DNA from: Streptomyces sp. NBC_00704
GTDB lineage: Bacteria; Actinomycetota; Actinomycetes; Streptomycetales; Streptomycetaceae
Direction: 5' to 3'
NCBI RefSeq assembly: GCF_036226605.1
Contig: NZ_CP109001.1
Coordinates: forward strand, 33,429 to 97,428
DNA length: 64,000 nucleotides
Positions 41,631-49,900 of the stretch are shown piece by piece. The position numbers were made by a program, and so were the translations under genes. Under the pieces are notes generated by a model. That model saw only the letters and a list, made by a program, of their open reading frames with translations. It was not told the origin of the DNA and did not search any database. The stretch's first letter is position 1, and the number at the start of each line of letters is the position of its first letter.

Positions 41631-44301
41631 CCAGCCCTCCACTCAGCGCCCTGCTCCGCCCCCGCGCCGACTCCAGCCGCCGCCGGTCGAGGGGCGACGC
41701 ACGGCGGTCGAGGCGGGCGGCGAGCAGCCGTGCCGCCCGGTCGCACTCGCCCCCCGCGACCAGGGCGTGCAGCAGCGTCTCCTCCACCACCTCCTGCTGG
41801 GCCTTGCTCGCGCCTGTCCGCGCGACCAGGGGCAGCAGCGGCGCAAGCCGCCGTACCGCCGGAAGCCAGTCCTCCCGGACCACGTCCGCCAGCGCGTCGC
41901 ACAGCGGGGCGATCACCCGCGCGAACACCCGCTGATGGTGGGCCAGCGCGTGGGCGCGCAGCCGCCCCAGCGCGTCGAGGTCCCCGGCCGCGGCGAAGGC
42001 CACCGCACTGTGCAGGGCGGCGAAGCCCGTCGCCGGCGCGTCGAGCCAGTGCCGTGGAGCCGCCTCCAGCAGCTCGGCCACCGGCAGCCCGCCGCTCCAG
42101 CTGTCCGTCATGCGCGCCCGCCACAGCAGCGAGGCGGAGTCGACCAGCAGCCGCCCTCCGCTCACCCGGGAGGCGGTCAGCTCGCACCGGTAGCGGCGCA
42201 GCAGCGCGGGACGGTCGTCGAGCGACAACTCGTGCAGGGCCACGTGCCAGGCGACGTGGGAACGGTGGGCCGCCCCCTCCCCGTACCGGCCCAGCCACTC
42301 GTCCAGCCAGGACAGACCAGCCCGGTGCTCACCGGTCTCGTAGTACACGTGCGCCCGCGCGTGGACGGCGTGACCGGCGCGGGGCTGCACGGCGAGCGCC
42401 CGTGAGGCCAGGGCCTCGGCCTCCTCCCAGCGTTCCTGCTCCTGCCGGACGAAGGCGAGCTGGCCGAGGTACCACCAGTCGTCGCCGTACGTCCCCGACA
42501 GGCCCTCGACCAGCGCCCAGGCCTCCTCGGCGCCGGTCACCCCGTTGAAGGAGACGGTCGGCACGGCCGCGCTCACGGCCAGCGCGTCCCGCGGATGCCC
42601 GGCTACATGGCCCAGCAGGGCCGCCTTGCCCCGCTCCTCGGTACCGGTCAGGCAGGCGTCCACGGCGGCGACCAGGCCGCGTTCGCGCTCGTCCGCCCGC
42701 ACGGCCGCGGCCCGGCGGGCGGACGCGAGCGCCGCGGGCGTCTCCTCGGCGCTCCCGCACGCGTGGTCGAGCAGCGCCAGCGTCGCGTGGGCGACGGCGA
42801 AGCCCGGGTCGACGCGGACGGCCTCGGCCAGCAGCGCCTCGGCGCCCAGACTGCCCGCCAGGATCCGTCCCAGCGCCCGGTCGTACAGCTCCGCCGCCTC
42901 CCGTGACGTGCTCAGGCGCAGCCCGTACCGGTCGGTCGGGGCGGGGGCACGGCGGTCGGTGAGCGCGTCCAGCACGGTGCCCGCGACCTCGGCGGCCTGC
43001 GCACGGATCTCCGGCATCGCGGTGGTCTCCAGCAGGTTCCCGCGGCGCGCCGCGCCCAGCGTCCACAGCCGCGCGGCCGGGACGCCGGCCGCGGGCGCCA
43101 GACGTCCGTCGGCGGCGGTGTCGAGCCCCAGACCGGCGGGACCGGTCCGCCCGTACCCGCGCTCCAGCAGGCAGCGCACCAGAGGATCCGCCGTGCCGTG
43201 CGAACCCGGCCGGGCCCCGGTGCAGTTGACCACCGCACCGACCCGCAGCCGGGTGCCGTCGCCGAGGGCCACCTCCACCGCGTCGTCCACCGGCACGGCA
43301 CGCACCACCTCACCGGCGCCGATCCGCAGCCGGCCCGCCGTCAGCAGCCCGCGCAGCGCGGCCGCCGTCGCGGGAGCCATCCGGTGGCGGTGCACCTCCC
43401 AGGTCCGCAGGTCCTCGTCGAGGAACCGGACCCGGTCGGCCACCGGCAGCTGCTGCCACAACGCGGCCGTCAGCGGGCGCAGTCCGTCCAGGGCGGGCCG
43501 CCAGTCCCCGCAGGCCCGGCGGGTGGCGGACAGATGCCGCAGGACGCCGCGGCGCAGCGCGTCGAGACCGCGCGAACCGTCCAGGTCCGGCGGCTCGACC
43601 GGCGGGGCGGCGGCGGGCAGGTGCTCGTGCGGAAGGAGCCCGTGCCGCGACACCGCGTGCAGCACACGGTCCGGACGGGCCAGCGTGGCGGCCAGGTCGA
43701 CCATGGTCAGACCGGTGCCGACGAGGAGGACGTCCCCCTCCCCGGCGAGGCCGTCGAGCGCGCCCGGAGCCCACGGATCGGCCACGAACCGCCCCGAGGC
43801 CCGGAGTTCGGGACCCGCCCAGTCGCGTGCCGTGGCGAGACCGCCCAGCGCCAGCACGGCCGCGTCCACCCGCAGCTCGCCACCGCCGGCGAGCCGCAGA
43901 GCCGGCCCCGACCTCTGCTCGCGGACGGCGACGACACGGTCCCGCACCCGGTGCAGCCGCCCGCGCCCGCAGGCGTGCACGGCGCGCTCGACGACATCGC
44001 TCAGGTACTGCCCGTACACCCGGCGCGGGACGAAGTCACCGGGCGCGGCCAGCGGGTCGCGTTCCCGCAGCCAGCACAGGAAATGCCCGGGGTCGTCGGG
44101 GAAGGCGCTCATGCGGGCGGCGGGCACGTTGAGGAGATGGCGCGGATCGGACGTGCCGTAGGCGACGCCCGGCCCGGTCCCGCTCCCCGGATCGACCAGC
44201 CACACCTCCACCGCCCGCCCGCGCCGGGCGGCCTGCCGCAGCAGCTGCGCCGCCGTCAGCGATCCCGCCGCACCCGCCCCGACGACCGCGACGCGGCGCA
44301 T
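41620..44301 (-). CDS. Fusion of FAD/NAD(P)-binding protein and TPR (TTC38-like) domain
   Basis: 893 aa. Residues 1-~445 are an FAD-NAD(P)-binding domain (NAD_binding_9 type): VAVVGAGAAGSLTAAQLL, GPGVAYGTSDPRHLLNVPAARM, VLLVGTGLTMVDLAATL, VVNCTGARPGS. From ~455 (DRYGLRLSTSREAAELYDRAL) to the end it is an all-helical TPR-like protein of the kind usually encoded separately. The two halves are in one frame with no internal start signal. CreE/FzmM-type aspartate N-oxygenases belong to the same broad FAD fold, so nitrogen oxidation is conceivable. GGAGGG precedes the ATG, and the start overlaps the stop of a 49-aa ORF (TGATG). Confidence 0.82.
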   Translation of the reverse strand: MRRVAVVGAGAAGSLTAAQLLRQAARRGRAVEVWLVDPGSGTGPGVAYGTSDPRHLLNVPAARMSAFPDDPGHFLCWLRERDPLAAPGDFVPRRVYGQYLSDVVERAVHACGRGRLHRVRDRVVAVREQRSGPALRLAGGGELRVDAAVLALGGLATARDWAGPELRASGRFVADPWAPGALDGLAGEGDVLLVGTGLTMVDLAATLARPDRVLHAVSRHGLLPHEHLPAAAPPVEPPDLDGSRGLDALRRGVLRHLSATRRACGDWRPALDGLRPLTAALWQQLPVADRVRFLDEDLRTWEVHRHRMAPATAAALRGLLTAGRLRIGAGEVVRAVPVDDAVEVALGDGTRLRVGAVVNCTGARPGSHGTADPLVRCLLERGYGRTGPAGLGLDTAADGRLAPAAGVPAARLWTLGAARRGNLLETTAMPEIRAQAAEVAGTVLDALTDRRAPAPTDRYGLRLSTSREAAELYDRALGRILAGSLGAEALLAEAVRVDPGFAVAHATLALLDHACGSAEETPAALASARRAAAVRADERERGLVAAVDACLTGTEERGKAALLGHVAGHPRDALAVSAAVPTVSFNGVTGAEEAWALVEGLSGTYGDDWWYLGQLAFVRQEQERWEEAEALASRALAVQPRAGHAVHARAHVYYETGEHRAGLSWLDEWLGRYGEGAAHRSHVAWHVALHELSLDDRPALLRRYRCELTASRVSGGRLLVDSASLLWRARMTDSWSGGLPVAELLEAAPRHWLDAPATGFAALHSAVAFAAAGDLDALGRLRAHALAHHQRVFARVIAPLCDALADVVREDWLPAVRRLAPLLPLVARTGASKAQQEVVEETLLHALVAGGECDRAARLLAARLDRRASPLDRRRLESARGRSRALSGGLVGS

Positions 44302-44450
44302 CAGAGCCGCCCTCCCTCGACCACCACGGCACCGGTCACGTGGACGGCGGCGGAGGCCCCGCCCGTCACGGCGTCGGCGGCGAGGGGCGCGCCCTCGGCC
44401 CGCTCCAGCTCGGGACGCCGACGACGCGGCCCACGGTCCAGGTTGCGCAT
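44301..44450 (-). CDS. 49-aa ORF coupled to the FAD-TPR gene
   Basis: The ATG at 44450 follows GAGGAG. The product begins MRNLDRGPRRRRPELERAEG and ends AVVVEGGRL. Its TGA overlaps the downstream ATG (TGATG). A SARP box lies 84 bp upstream, so it is the first translated unit of that transcript. It has no Cys and no clear leader/core pattern. It could be a small regulatory or leader peptide, a precursor peptide, or the remnant C-terminus of a lost gene. Confidence 0.55.
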   Translation of the reverse strand: MRNLDRGPRRRRPELERAEGAPLAADAVTGGASAAVHVTGAVVVEGGRL

Positions 44451-44533
44451 ACGCACTCCTCACGCCGAACGCCGAACGGAGGCTTGTGGCCTCCCCGCCT
44501 GGCCGCATCCTCGATCGCCCCGCTGGAACTCGG

Positions 44534-44571
44534 GTCGAGGTCCGCTCGTGAGCCCCTCGAACCCCGCTCGC
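44534..44571 (-). promoter_or_regulatory. SARP-type operator: four motifs at 11-bp spacing
   Basis: Plus-strand GTCGA at 44534, CTCGT at 44545, CTCGA at 44556 and CTCGC at 44567 are 11 bp apart, each the complement of a TCGAG-like pentamer. They point towards the minus-strand unit starting at 44450. Confidence 0.65.
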
Positions 44572-44634
44572 CGACCGCACGAGACGGCCGCGGCCGCTCC
44601 CGCATCGGGGGAGTTGCTCCCCGGGGACGCGCGC

Positions 44635-44664
44635 GCCCCGCCGCCGGACCTCCGGCGGCGGGGC
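44635..44664 (-). terminator. Terminator after the truncated secreted-protein gene
   Basis: A 14-bp perfect stem (GCCCCGCCGCCGGA) with a 2-base loop lies just downstream of the remnant's stop codon. Confidence 0.75.
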
Positions 44665-44691
44665 GGTGAAGCGACTGACTGCGGGGGACGT

Positions 44692-44790
44692 TCAGTTGGC
44701 GCAGATGGCGTAGACGCTGATGCCGACGCTGCTGTAGGCGTTCTGCCTGCCGAGGGCGACCCAGCCGGTTCCGTCAGGGGCCGGCGACCT
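44692..44790 (-). pseudogene. 3' remnant of a secreted-protein gene at the cluster boundary
   Basis: An open segment ending at the TGA at 44692 reads DGTGWVALGRQNAYSSVGI then SVYAICAN, the typical C-terminus of small secreted Streptomyces proteins. Nothing upstream supplies a start or signal peptide; the frame is lost within ~100 bp. The gene's own terminator is still present. This looks like a breakpoint where the cluster or its neighbour was inserted. Confidence 0.65.
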
Positions 44791-44823
44791 GCCCGTGGCC
44801 GTAAGGCCCGCAAGGCAGGGCCG

Positions 44824-46206
44824 TCACCGTTTGTGGTCGTGGTCCTGCGCCGCGACCTTGCGCCGGGTCTCCGCGAGGTGGCTCTCGACGTAGCGCGTGA
44901 GGATCAGTGCGTCCTGCGGCTCGTCGGCCTGGAAGCTGACGCGACGCAGCAGGCCGACCCCGTCCAGCGCGACGCCCTCGCGGGCGAGGACGAAGACGAG
45001 GGTGAGGAACGCGGACCGGGCGTTGCCGTCGTCGAAGGGATGGAAGAAGCACACGTCGAGACAGGCACGCGCGGCCCGGGCGGACAGGGAAAGAGGCCGC
45101 TCGGCGCTTCGCGCGCTCTCGGCCAGGCAGGCGTCGAGGCGGGCCCTGGTGTCCGGGCCGATTCCGTAGCGTTCCCGGCCCCCCTTGGCGAAGGCCGGCA
45201 GGTCGCGGAACGACGGCGGCCGCGGTGTGCCCAGCACATGCTGCTGCCAGCGCTGGAGCAGCGCGAAGTCGAGAGGGGAGCCGCACGCCGCGTCGGCCCG
45301 CAACAGCTCCAGGGCGGTCAGCAGGCCTCGGGCGCGGGCGGGGTCCAAGGCGCCGTCGAAGGCCCGTATGTCCTCCGCCGCGCCGTCGCACGACGGGACC
45401 ACCGGCTCGTCCCCTCCGCTTTCCGAAGCCGTCGGCCACGGCACGGTGCCGCGCACCGCGAGCCAGCGCTCGAGGTGGTCCGGCGCCGGCCCGGCGGATC
45501 GTGCGCCGTCGTCCGGCCGCACCGACAGGGCGAGCTGCTCCGCGACGTCGTCGACCAGCACGATGCCGGGGCCGGTCCAGCTCGCGAACCGGCCGCCGAC
45601 CGCCTCGTCGACCAGCTCCTGCGCGCGGTCGGGCGCGACGCCCCAGCGGCTGAGGAACCAGGTGAGCACTTGACGGCAGTGTCCGTGCCAACCGCTGCCG
45701 CAGCCGGTGCGGTCGCTCACCTGAAGGATCAGGTTCCGGGCGGCACGCTCCCACAGGATCCGCTGGTCCTCGATGCCGGCCAGGTCCAGCGGGTACGCCT
45801 CGAACCACCCGGCGAGACTCTCCACCCACCCGCGCCATTCGCACAGCGCCGCGACGACACGGGTGAGCGTCTCCTCAGGGGTGGTGATCGAGTCCCGGGG
45901 GCAGCACCAGTTCCCGACCGGTCCTCCGTCGAAGTCGCCTTCGTCGTGCGCCCAGCGCCAGCCCACCGTCCAGCGGCCGTAGTGCTCGGCGAGGGCGTGC
46001 GACATGGCTTCGGCCCAGGGCCGCCCCTCGCTCCAGCTCCAGTCACTCATCGCCGGGTCACCGAAGGGGATGTCGGGGCGGCTCGGAACCCTCCGTGCGG
46101 GCCCGAGCGACCGCACCACCCGCGACGCCGACGCCCCATCGAAGCGATGCCGGGCGGGATCGACGTCGTCCCAGGTCAGAAAGCGGGGAGCCAGCTCGAC
46201 AATCAC
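44824..46206 (-). CDS. Fic-domain protein
   Basis: About 460 aa from a GTG at 46206 (an upstream ATG at 46314 is possible). The Fic catalytic motif HPFDDGNARSAF is intact near residue 390, so AMP or another phosphate-linked group could be transferred to a target. The N-terminal ~300 residues are Trp-rich (SDWSWSEGRPWAEAM, WTVGWRWAHDEGD) and of no known family. No antitoxin-like inhibitory gene is adjacent. Standalone Fic proteins of this type are common in Streptomyces; target unknown. Confidence 0.82.
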   Translation of the reverse strand: MIVELAPRFLTWDDVDPARHRFDGASASRVVRSLGPARRVPSRPDIPFGDPAMSDWSWSEGRPWAEAMSHALAEHYGRWTVGWRWAHDEGDFDGGPVGNWCCPRDSITTPEETLTRVVAALCEWRGWVESLAGWFEAYPLDLAGIEDQRILWERAARNLILQVSDRTGCGSGWHGHCRQVLTWFLSRWGVAPDRAQELVDEAVGGRFASWTGPGIVLVDDVAEQLALSVRPDDGARSAGPAPDHLERWLAVRGTVPWPTASESGGDEPVVPSCDGAAEDIRAFDGALDPARARGLLTALELLRADAACGSPLDFALLQRWQQHVLGTPRPPSFRDLPAFAKGGRERYGIGPDTRARLDACLAESARSAERPLSLSARAARACLDVCFFHPFDDGNARSAFLTLVFVLAREGVALDGVGLLRRVSFQADEPQDALILTRYVESHLAETRRKVAAQDHDHKR

Positions 46207-46310
46207 CGCGCAAGCCTGCCCCGCCGCCCGCCGCTGTTCAACCGGATTACCGCAGGGCCGATGTGCCGGGCGAAGCGGCGTCGGTCCCGTGTGCCGAAGC
46301 GCGCCAATCA

Positions 46311-47063
46311 TCACCTCGAGGGCCGAAGAGGAATCTCGTCATCCGTCTGGAGCGACGGCCGTGCGGCCGGCCCGTCTCCGGGCGGCTGCAAGAACTGCAT
46401 GACCACCTCCACGAACTCCGTCGGCCGGGTGTGGTGGATGAGGTGCCCGGCCGCAATGGTGACGACTCGCCCTCGACGGACGCGTCGGGCCACCTCGGCG
46501 ATGCCCTCCTGGGGAACATGGCTTCCCGGGCCGCCGGCCACGGCAAGGGTCTCCGCGGTGATCCTGCTGAGATTCTCCAGCCACTCCGGGTCAGGTGTGT
46601 CGATCTGCCGTCTGACGGCCAGCACCATCTCCCAGTCGAACGTCAGCTTCCCGTCCGGCCTGACCGGTGCGGACTGCTCGCGCGGTCGCGGCACCGGGAC
46701 ATCCTCCAGGACGAGCCGGTCCACACGCCGCGGATACTCTGCGGCGAACAGATAGGCGACGATCCCGCCCATCGAGTGCCCCATCAGATCCACCCGGTCG
46801 AGAGCCAGGGCGTCCAGAAAACCGAGCACGTCGTCCCGCATCAGCTGCAGCGTGTAGTCCCCGGGCCAGTCGCTTCGGCCATGACCGCGAAGATCAAGGG
46901 CATGGACCCGCCGACTGCGGGCCAGGACGGGCGCCACGACACCCCAGTCCGAAGCGTCCTCGCCCAGTGCGTGCAACAGGACGAGCGGCGGAGCTTCCGG
47001 CGGACCCGAGACCTCATAGGCGAGCCGAACCCCATCAACGTCGACCGAGCGGTGATCAACCAT
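46311..47063 (-). CDS. Alpha/beta hydrolase
   Basis: 250 aa. Nucleophile elbow GHSMGG (Ser near residue 97), oxyanion region LVLLHALGEDASDW, and catalytic His in AAGHLIHHTRP complete an alpha/beta-hydrolase fold with a short cap domain. Secretion signals are absent, so cytoplasmic. Substrate unknown. It lies next to tpg but on the evidence is not part of that operon (41-bp gap after the tpg stop). Confidence 0.9.
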   Translation of the reverse strand: MVDHRSVDVDGVRLAYEVSGPPEAPPLVLLHALGEDASDWGVVAPVLARSRRVHALDLRGHGRSDWPGDYTLQLMRDDVLGFLDALALDRVDLMGHSMGGIVAYLFAAEYPRRVDRLVLEDVPVPRPREQSAPVRPDGKLTFDWEMVLAVRRQIDTPDPEWLENLSRITAETLAVAGGPGSHVPQEGIAEVARRVRRGRVVTIAAGHLIHHTRPTEFVEVVMQFLQPPGDGPAARPSLQTDDEIPLRPSR

Positions 47064-47104
47064 GTCCGAAACCTAGCGGAGGACCACCCCGGCTCGTCCT
47101 GCGG

Positions 47105-47662
47105 TCAGTAGTCGAGGTCGAGGTAGTCGATGTCGTTGAGGGTGACGTCGCTGAGGCCGGAGGCGCGGGTCCCGCCGTCCTGGAAGTACACGTCCTTGAA
47201 GCCCTCGGCGATGATCGCGCGCAGCTCCCGGTCGCCGGACCCGGCCTCGCGCGCGTCGAACAGCCGCTGCGCGTAGGGCGGAGGGAGATGCACCGTGAGA
47301 CGCCGGAACCGCCCGTCGTCGGTGGTCCCCACGGGCGCGGTGTAGCCGAACCGGGCCCTGGTCTCGACGGTGATCCCGCGAGTGGTCGCGGCCTGCTCGC
47401 GACGGCGTTTGCGCACCTGCGGCTGCCACCGCCGCCGCACGGCGGCCTCGATACGGTCGGCGATCGCCTGCGGCGGATTCCTGCGCTCACCGGTGCGATA
47501 CCGCTCCACCGACCGCTGGCTGACACCGAGTTCCGCCGCCACCGCCCGGGTCGTCTTGAGCTGCTTGACCAGGAAGTTGACGCGGCCCTTGAGGGTCTTG
47601 GGCGGCTGGCGGGTGAAGTGCTCCTGGTCGGCGCGGTCGATGGCGTCGTCGATCTCTGCCAC
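47105..47662 (-). CDS. tpg: Telomere terminal protein Tpg
   Basis: 185 aa, the size of archetypal Streptomyces Tpg. An HTH is seen at about 38-60 (TTRAVAAELGVSQRSVERYRTGER), followed by a basic stretch WQPQVRKRRREQ. Thr114, in VGTTDDGRFR, is at the position of the threonine that is covalently linked to the 5' DNA end in known Tpg. The GTG start is two bases after the tap stop region, so translation is coupled. Tpg caps replicon ends and primes telomere patching. Confidence 0.93.
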   Translation of the reverse strand: MAEIDDAIDRADQEHFTRQPPKTLKGRVNFLVKQLKTTRAVAAELGVSQRSVERYRTGERRNPPQAIADRIEAAVRRRWQPQVRKRRREQAATTRGITVETRARFGYTAPVGTTDDGRFRRLTVHLPPPYAQRLFDAREAGSGDRELRAIIAEGFKDVYFQDGGTRASGLSDVTLNDIDYLDLDY

Positions 47663-47665
47663 GGG

Positions 47666-49834
47666 TCACTCGCCTTCGTCGAGGACGGCGTCGCCGCCCT
47701 TGATGTGCCGGGCCGGATTGAAGCCCTTCTCCATGAGGTCGACGGCCCACAGCATCGACTGGACGCCCTCCAGCTTGGCCAGACCGGGTGACGGACCGAG
47801 CCGGAACGCGCCGGGCTGCGGCTTGCCCGAAGCGGCGTAGGGCAGGAAGTCCAGCGGACTCGGCCCCGGCGACGGATAGACGACGCAGTCGGACAGGACG
47901 GCGAGCGGGAACAGGCCGGTCATCTTGGCCATGTTGGTCAGCTTGCGGTGCATGTTCACCCGCGCCTTGCTGATGACGGCCGCGCGGATGTCGGGACGCC
48001 AGGTCGGCCGCTGCAACGCCGGCCACCGCTCACCCTGCTGGTACCGCCTGCCCTGCGGACGCTCGCGCAGCTTGCCGATCCCGCCCTTCACGGTCGCCTT
48101 GACGGCGGCGAGGACCGCCGCGAGGGCCGGATCGACCTCCTTGTGCCGCTCCATCGCGGCGAGGAACTCACGGTCGTCCAGATCCTTCGTGACGCCGAGG
48201 TCGGCGAGGGTGTCGACATAGGCGGTCTTCAGCCGGTCGTGCCACGGGTCCAGATACGCGCCGGTCTCCCGGCGCAGATAGGCCTCCACAGGACGGACGT
48301 TGAAACCCAGCTCCTGCGCATAAGCCACCGTGTGCGTCTGGTACCAGGCGGGCCCCGTGGGCCGCTCCCCGCTCGGCGTGAACGGCGACGGCAGCCGCGG
48401 ATCCACCTCCACGTGCGACAGATCGACCAGCCAGGACCCCGGGATCTTCGGATTGAAGGCCGGCGCGCGGAAATGGTCGGGCGCGGACAGACCGACGACC
48501 AGCCGGGCCGCGGCGGCCAGGAACGCGGTGTTGAGGTCGAGACCGACGGCATACGGCAGCGTGCACTCCTCGTCCCCGAGCAGCTCCACCGGCCGCACCC
48601 ACTGATAGGCCTCCTCGTCGAGGAACCCGCCCGTCCACCCGCTGCCCACCACCACGGGATGCTCGGGCGTCGCCTCCGGCGGCGCGGGATCCACCGGCTC
48701 CGTCCCCAGCGAACCGGGATTGCGGCCCCCCACCCAGTTCCCGCTCGCCTCGTCGCGCACCGCGCGCGTGGGCGGCCGCAACGCCGTCATCAGCTCCAGA
48801 CCGGAGACGGCGGTGGAACCGCGCGGCGTGATGACACGGGTGGCGTAGACGGTCAGGGCGCGGGCGATCTCGGCCGGCTCCCGTTCCGCGACACCGGGCC
48901 AGGCCCGCTCGTCCAGGGCGTCCCACGACAGGATCGCCAGCTGCACACACTGCCGCTCACGGCCCTGCACCTTGCGGTAGATCCTCGGCCAGGGACCGAA
49001 CCCGCGCTGAGTGAGCCGCCACTTCGCCTCGGCCACCTCCTTGACCACCGGGTGATCCTCCGGCAACCGCAGCGAACGGCGCTGCTCGTGCCCTTCCAGG
49101 CGCTCGGGAAGGCCGAGCTTCACGGCGGCCGACGCGGTGAGCACGATCAGCGGATCCGAGTCCTTGCCGTGCCGGTTCAGCTTGGGCGCACCGAGCCCCG
49201 ACTCGCGCAACGTCCACTCCACGAGCTCCACCACGGTCGTCGCGGGACAGTCCAGCACGAGCCCGTCGACGCCGTAGGCGCAGCCGTCACCGTCCAGGAC
49301 GGCGAGCGGCCCGTGCGGAAACCGCGGATCGGCCACGGCGCCCTGCGCCGCCCGTGCCCGTCGCACGGTCGGACGCCGTGCGGGGGAGGAGCCGGTGTGC
49401 GGGCGGGCCGGGGCGGGTGCCGGAGCGGATGCGGCCGCACGGGCCGAAGCGGGGGGAGTGGGCGCGGCCTCTGCCGCCTTCCCGCCGGACGACGCGCTCG
49501 CATCCGGGGAAACGGTGTGAACCGCAGAGAACTGGGGGACCGGAACGGCCGGTGCGGACGGGGCCGGCGCGAGGGTTGCGGAGGAGGCCGGATACTTCGC
49601 CGCCCACCCGTTCAGCAGCCGCTGATAGGCGTCCAGACGCGGCGACTTCGGCTCGCTGCGCCCGTTCTCCCAGTTCTTCACCGACTGGGTGGTCGTCTTC
49701 AGCGCGCTGGCGAGGCGGGCCTGGGTGATCCCGGCGGCCTCACGCAGCCGGGCACGCTCTGCCGGGGGCGGGAGATGCGGCTCCTCGTTCAACAGAGCGT
49801 CGACAGAGGCGAACAGTTCTTCCTCGGATGCCAT
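47666..49834 (-). CDS. tap: Telomere-associated protein Tap
   Basis: 722 aa, close to known Tap (~740). An N-terminal XRE-type HTH is at about 25-75 (REAAGITQARLASALKTTTQSVKNWENGR). An Ala/Pro-rich linker (about 85-165) leads to the large conserved domain beginning FPHGPLAVLDGDG. Tap binds the folded 3' overhang of Streptomyces telomeres and recruits Tpg. tap-tpg order and 3-bp gap match the archetypal operon. It is about 14 kb from the right end. Confidence 0.93.
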   Translation of the reverse strand: MASEEELFASVDALLNEEPHLPPPAERARLREAAGITQARLASALKTTTQSVKNWENGRSEPKSPRLDAYQRLLNGWAAKYPASSATLAPAPSAPAVPVPQFSAVHTVSPDASASSGGKAAEAAPTPPASARAAASAPAPAPARPHTGSSPARRPTVRRARAAQGAVADPRFPHGPLAVLDGDGCAYGVDGLVLDCPATTVVELVEWTLRESGLGAPKLNRHGKDSDPLIVLTASAAVKLGLPERLEGHEQRRSLRLPEDHPVVKEVAEAKWRLTQRGFGPWPRIYRKVQGRERQCVQLAILSWDALDERAWPGVAEREPAEIARALTVYATRVITPRGSTAVSGLELMTALRPPTRAVRDEASGNWVGGRNPGSLGTEPVDPAPPEATPEHPVVVGSGWTGGFLDEEAYQWVRPVELLGDEECTLPYAVGLDLNTAFLAAAARLVVGLSAPDHFRAPAFNPKIPGSWLVDLSHVEVDPRLPSPFTPSGERPTGPAWYQTHTVAYAQELGFNVRPVEAYLRRETGAYLDPWHDRLKTAYVDTLADLGVTKDLDDREFLAAMERHKEVDPALAAVLAAVKATVKGGIGKLRERPQGRRYQQGERWPALQRPTWRPDIRAAVISKARVNMHRKLTNMAKMTGLFPLAVLSDCVVYPSPGPSPLDFLPYAASGKPQPGAFRLGPSPGLAKLEGVQSMLWAVDLMEKGFNPARHIKGGDAVLDEGE

Positions 49835-49900
49835 TTTCCTGCACCTTCACGTCAGGACCCGCTAGTGCCGTACCGCTTAACCGTAAACTTACCCCACTCC

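Noticed and set aside
44824..46206. Fic protein plus SUKH and TA genes as a defence island
   Set aside because: They are scattered over 11 kb, on unrelated transcripts, with no nuclease, sensor or other defence partner between them.
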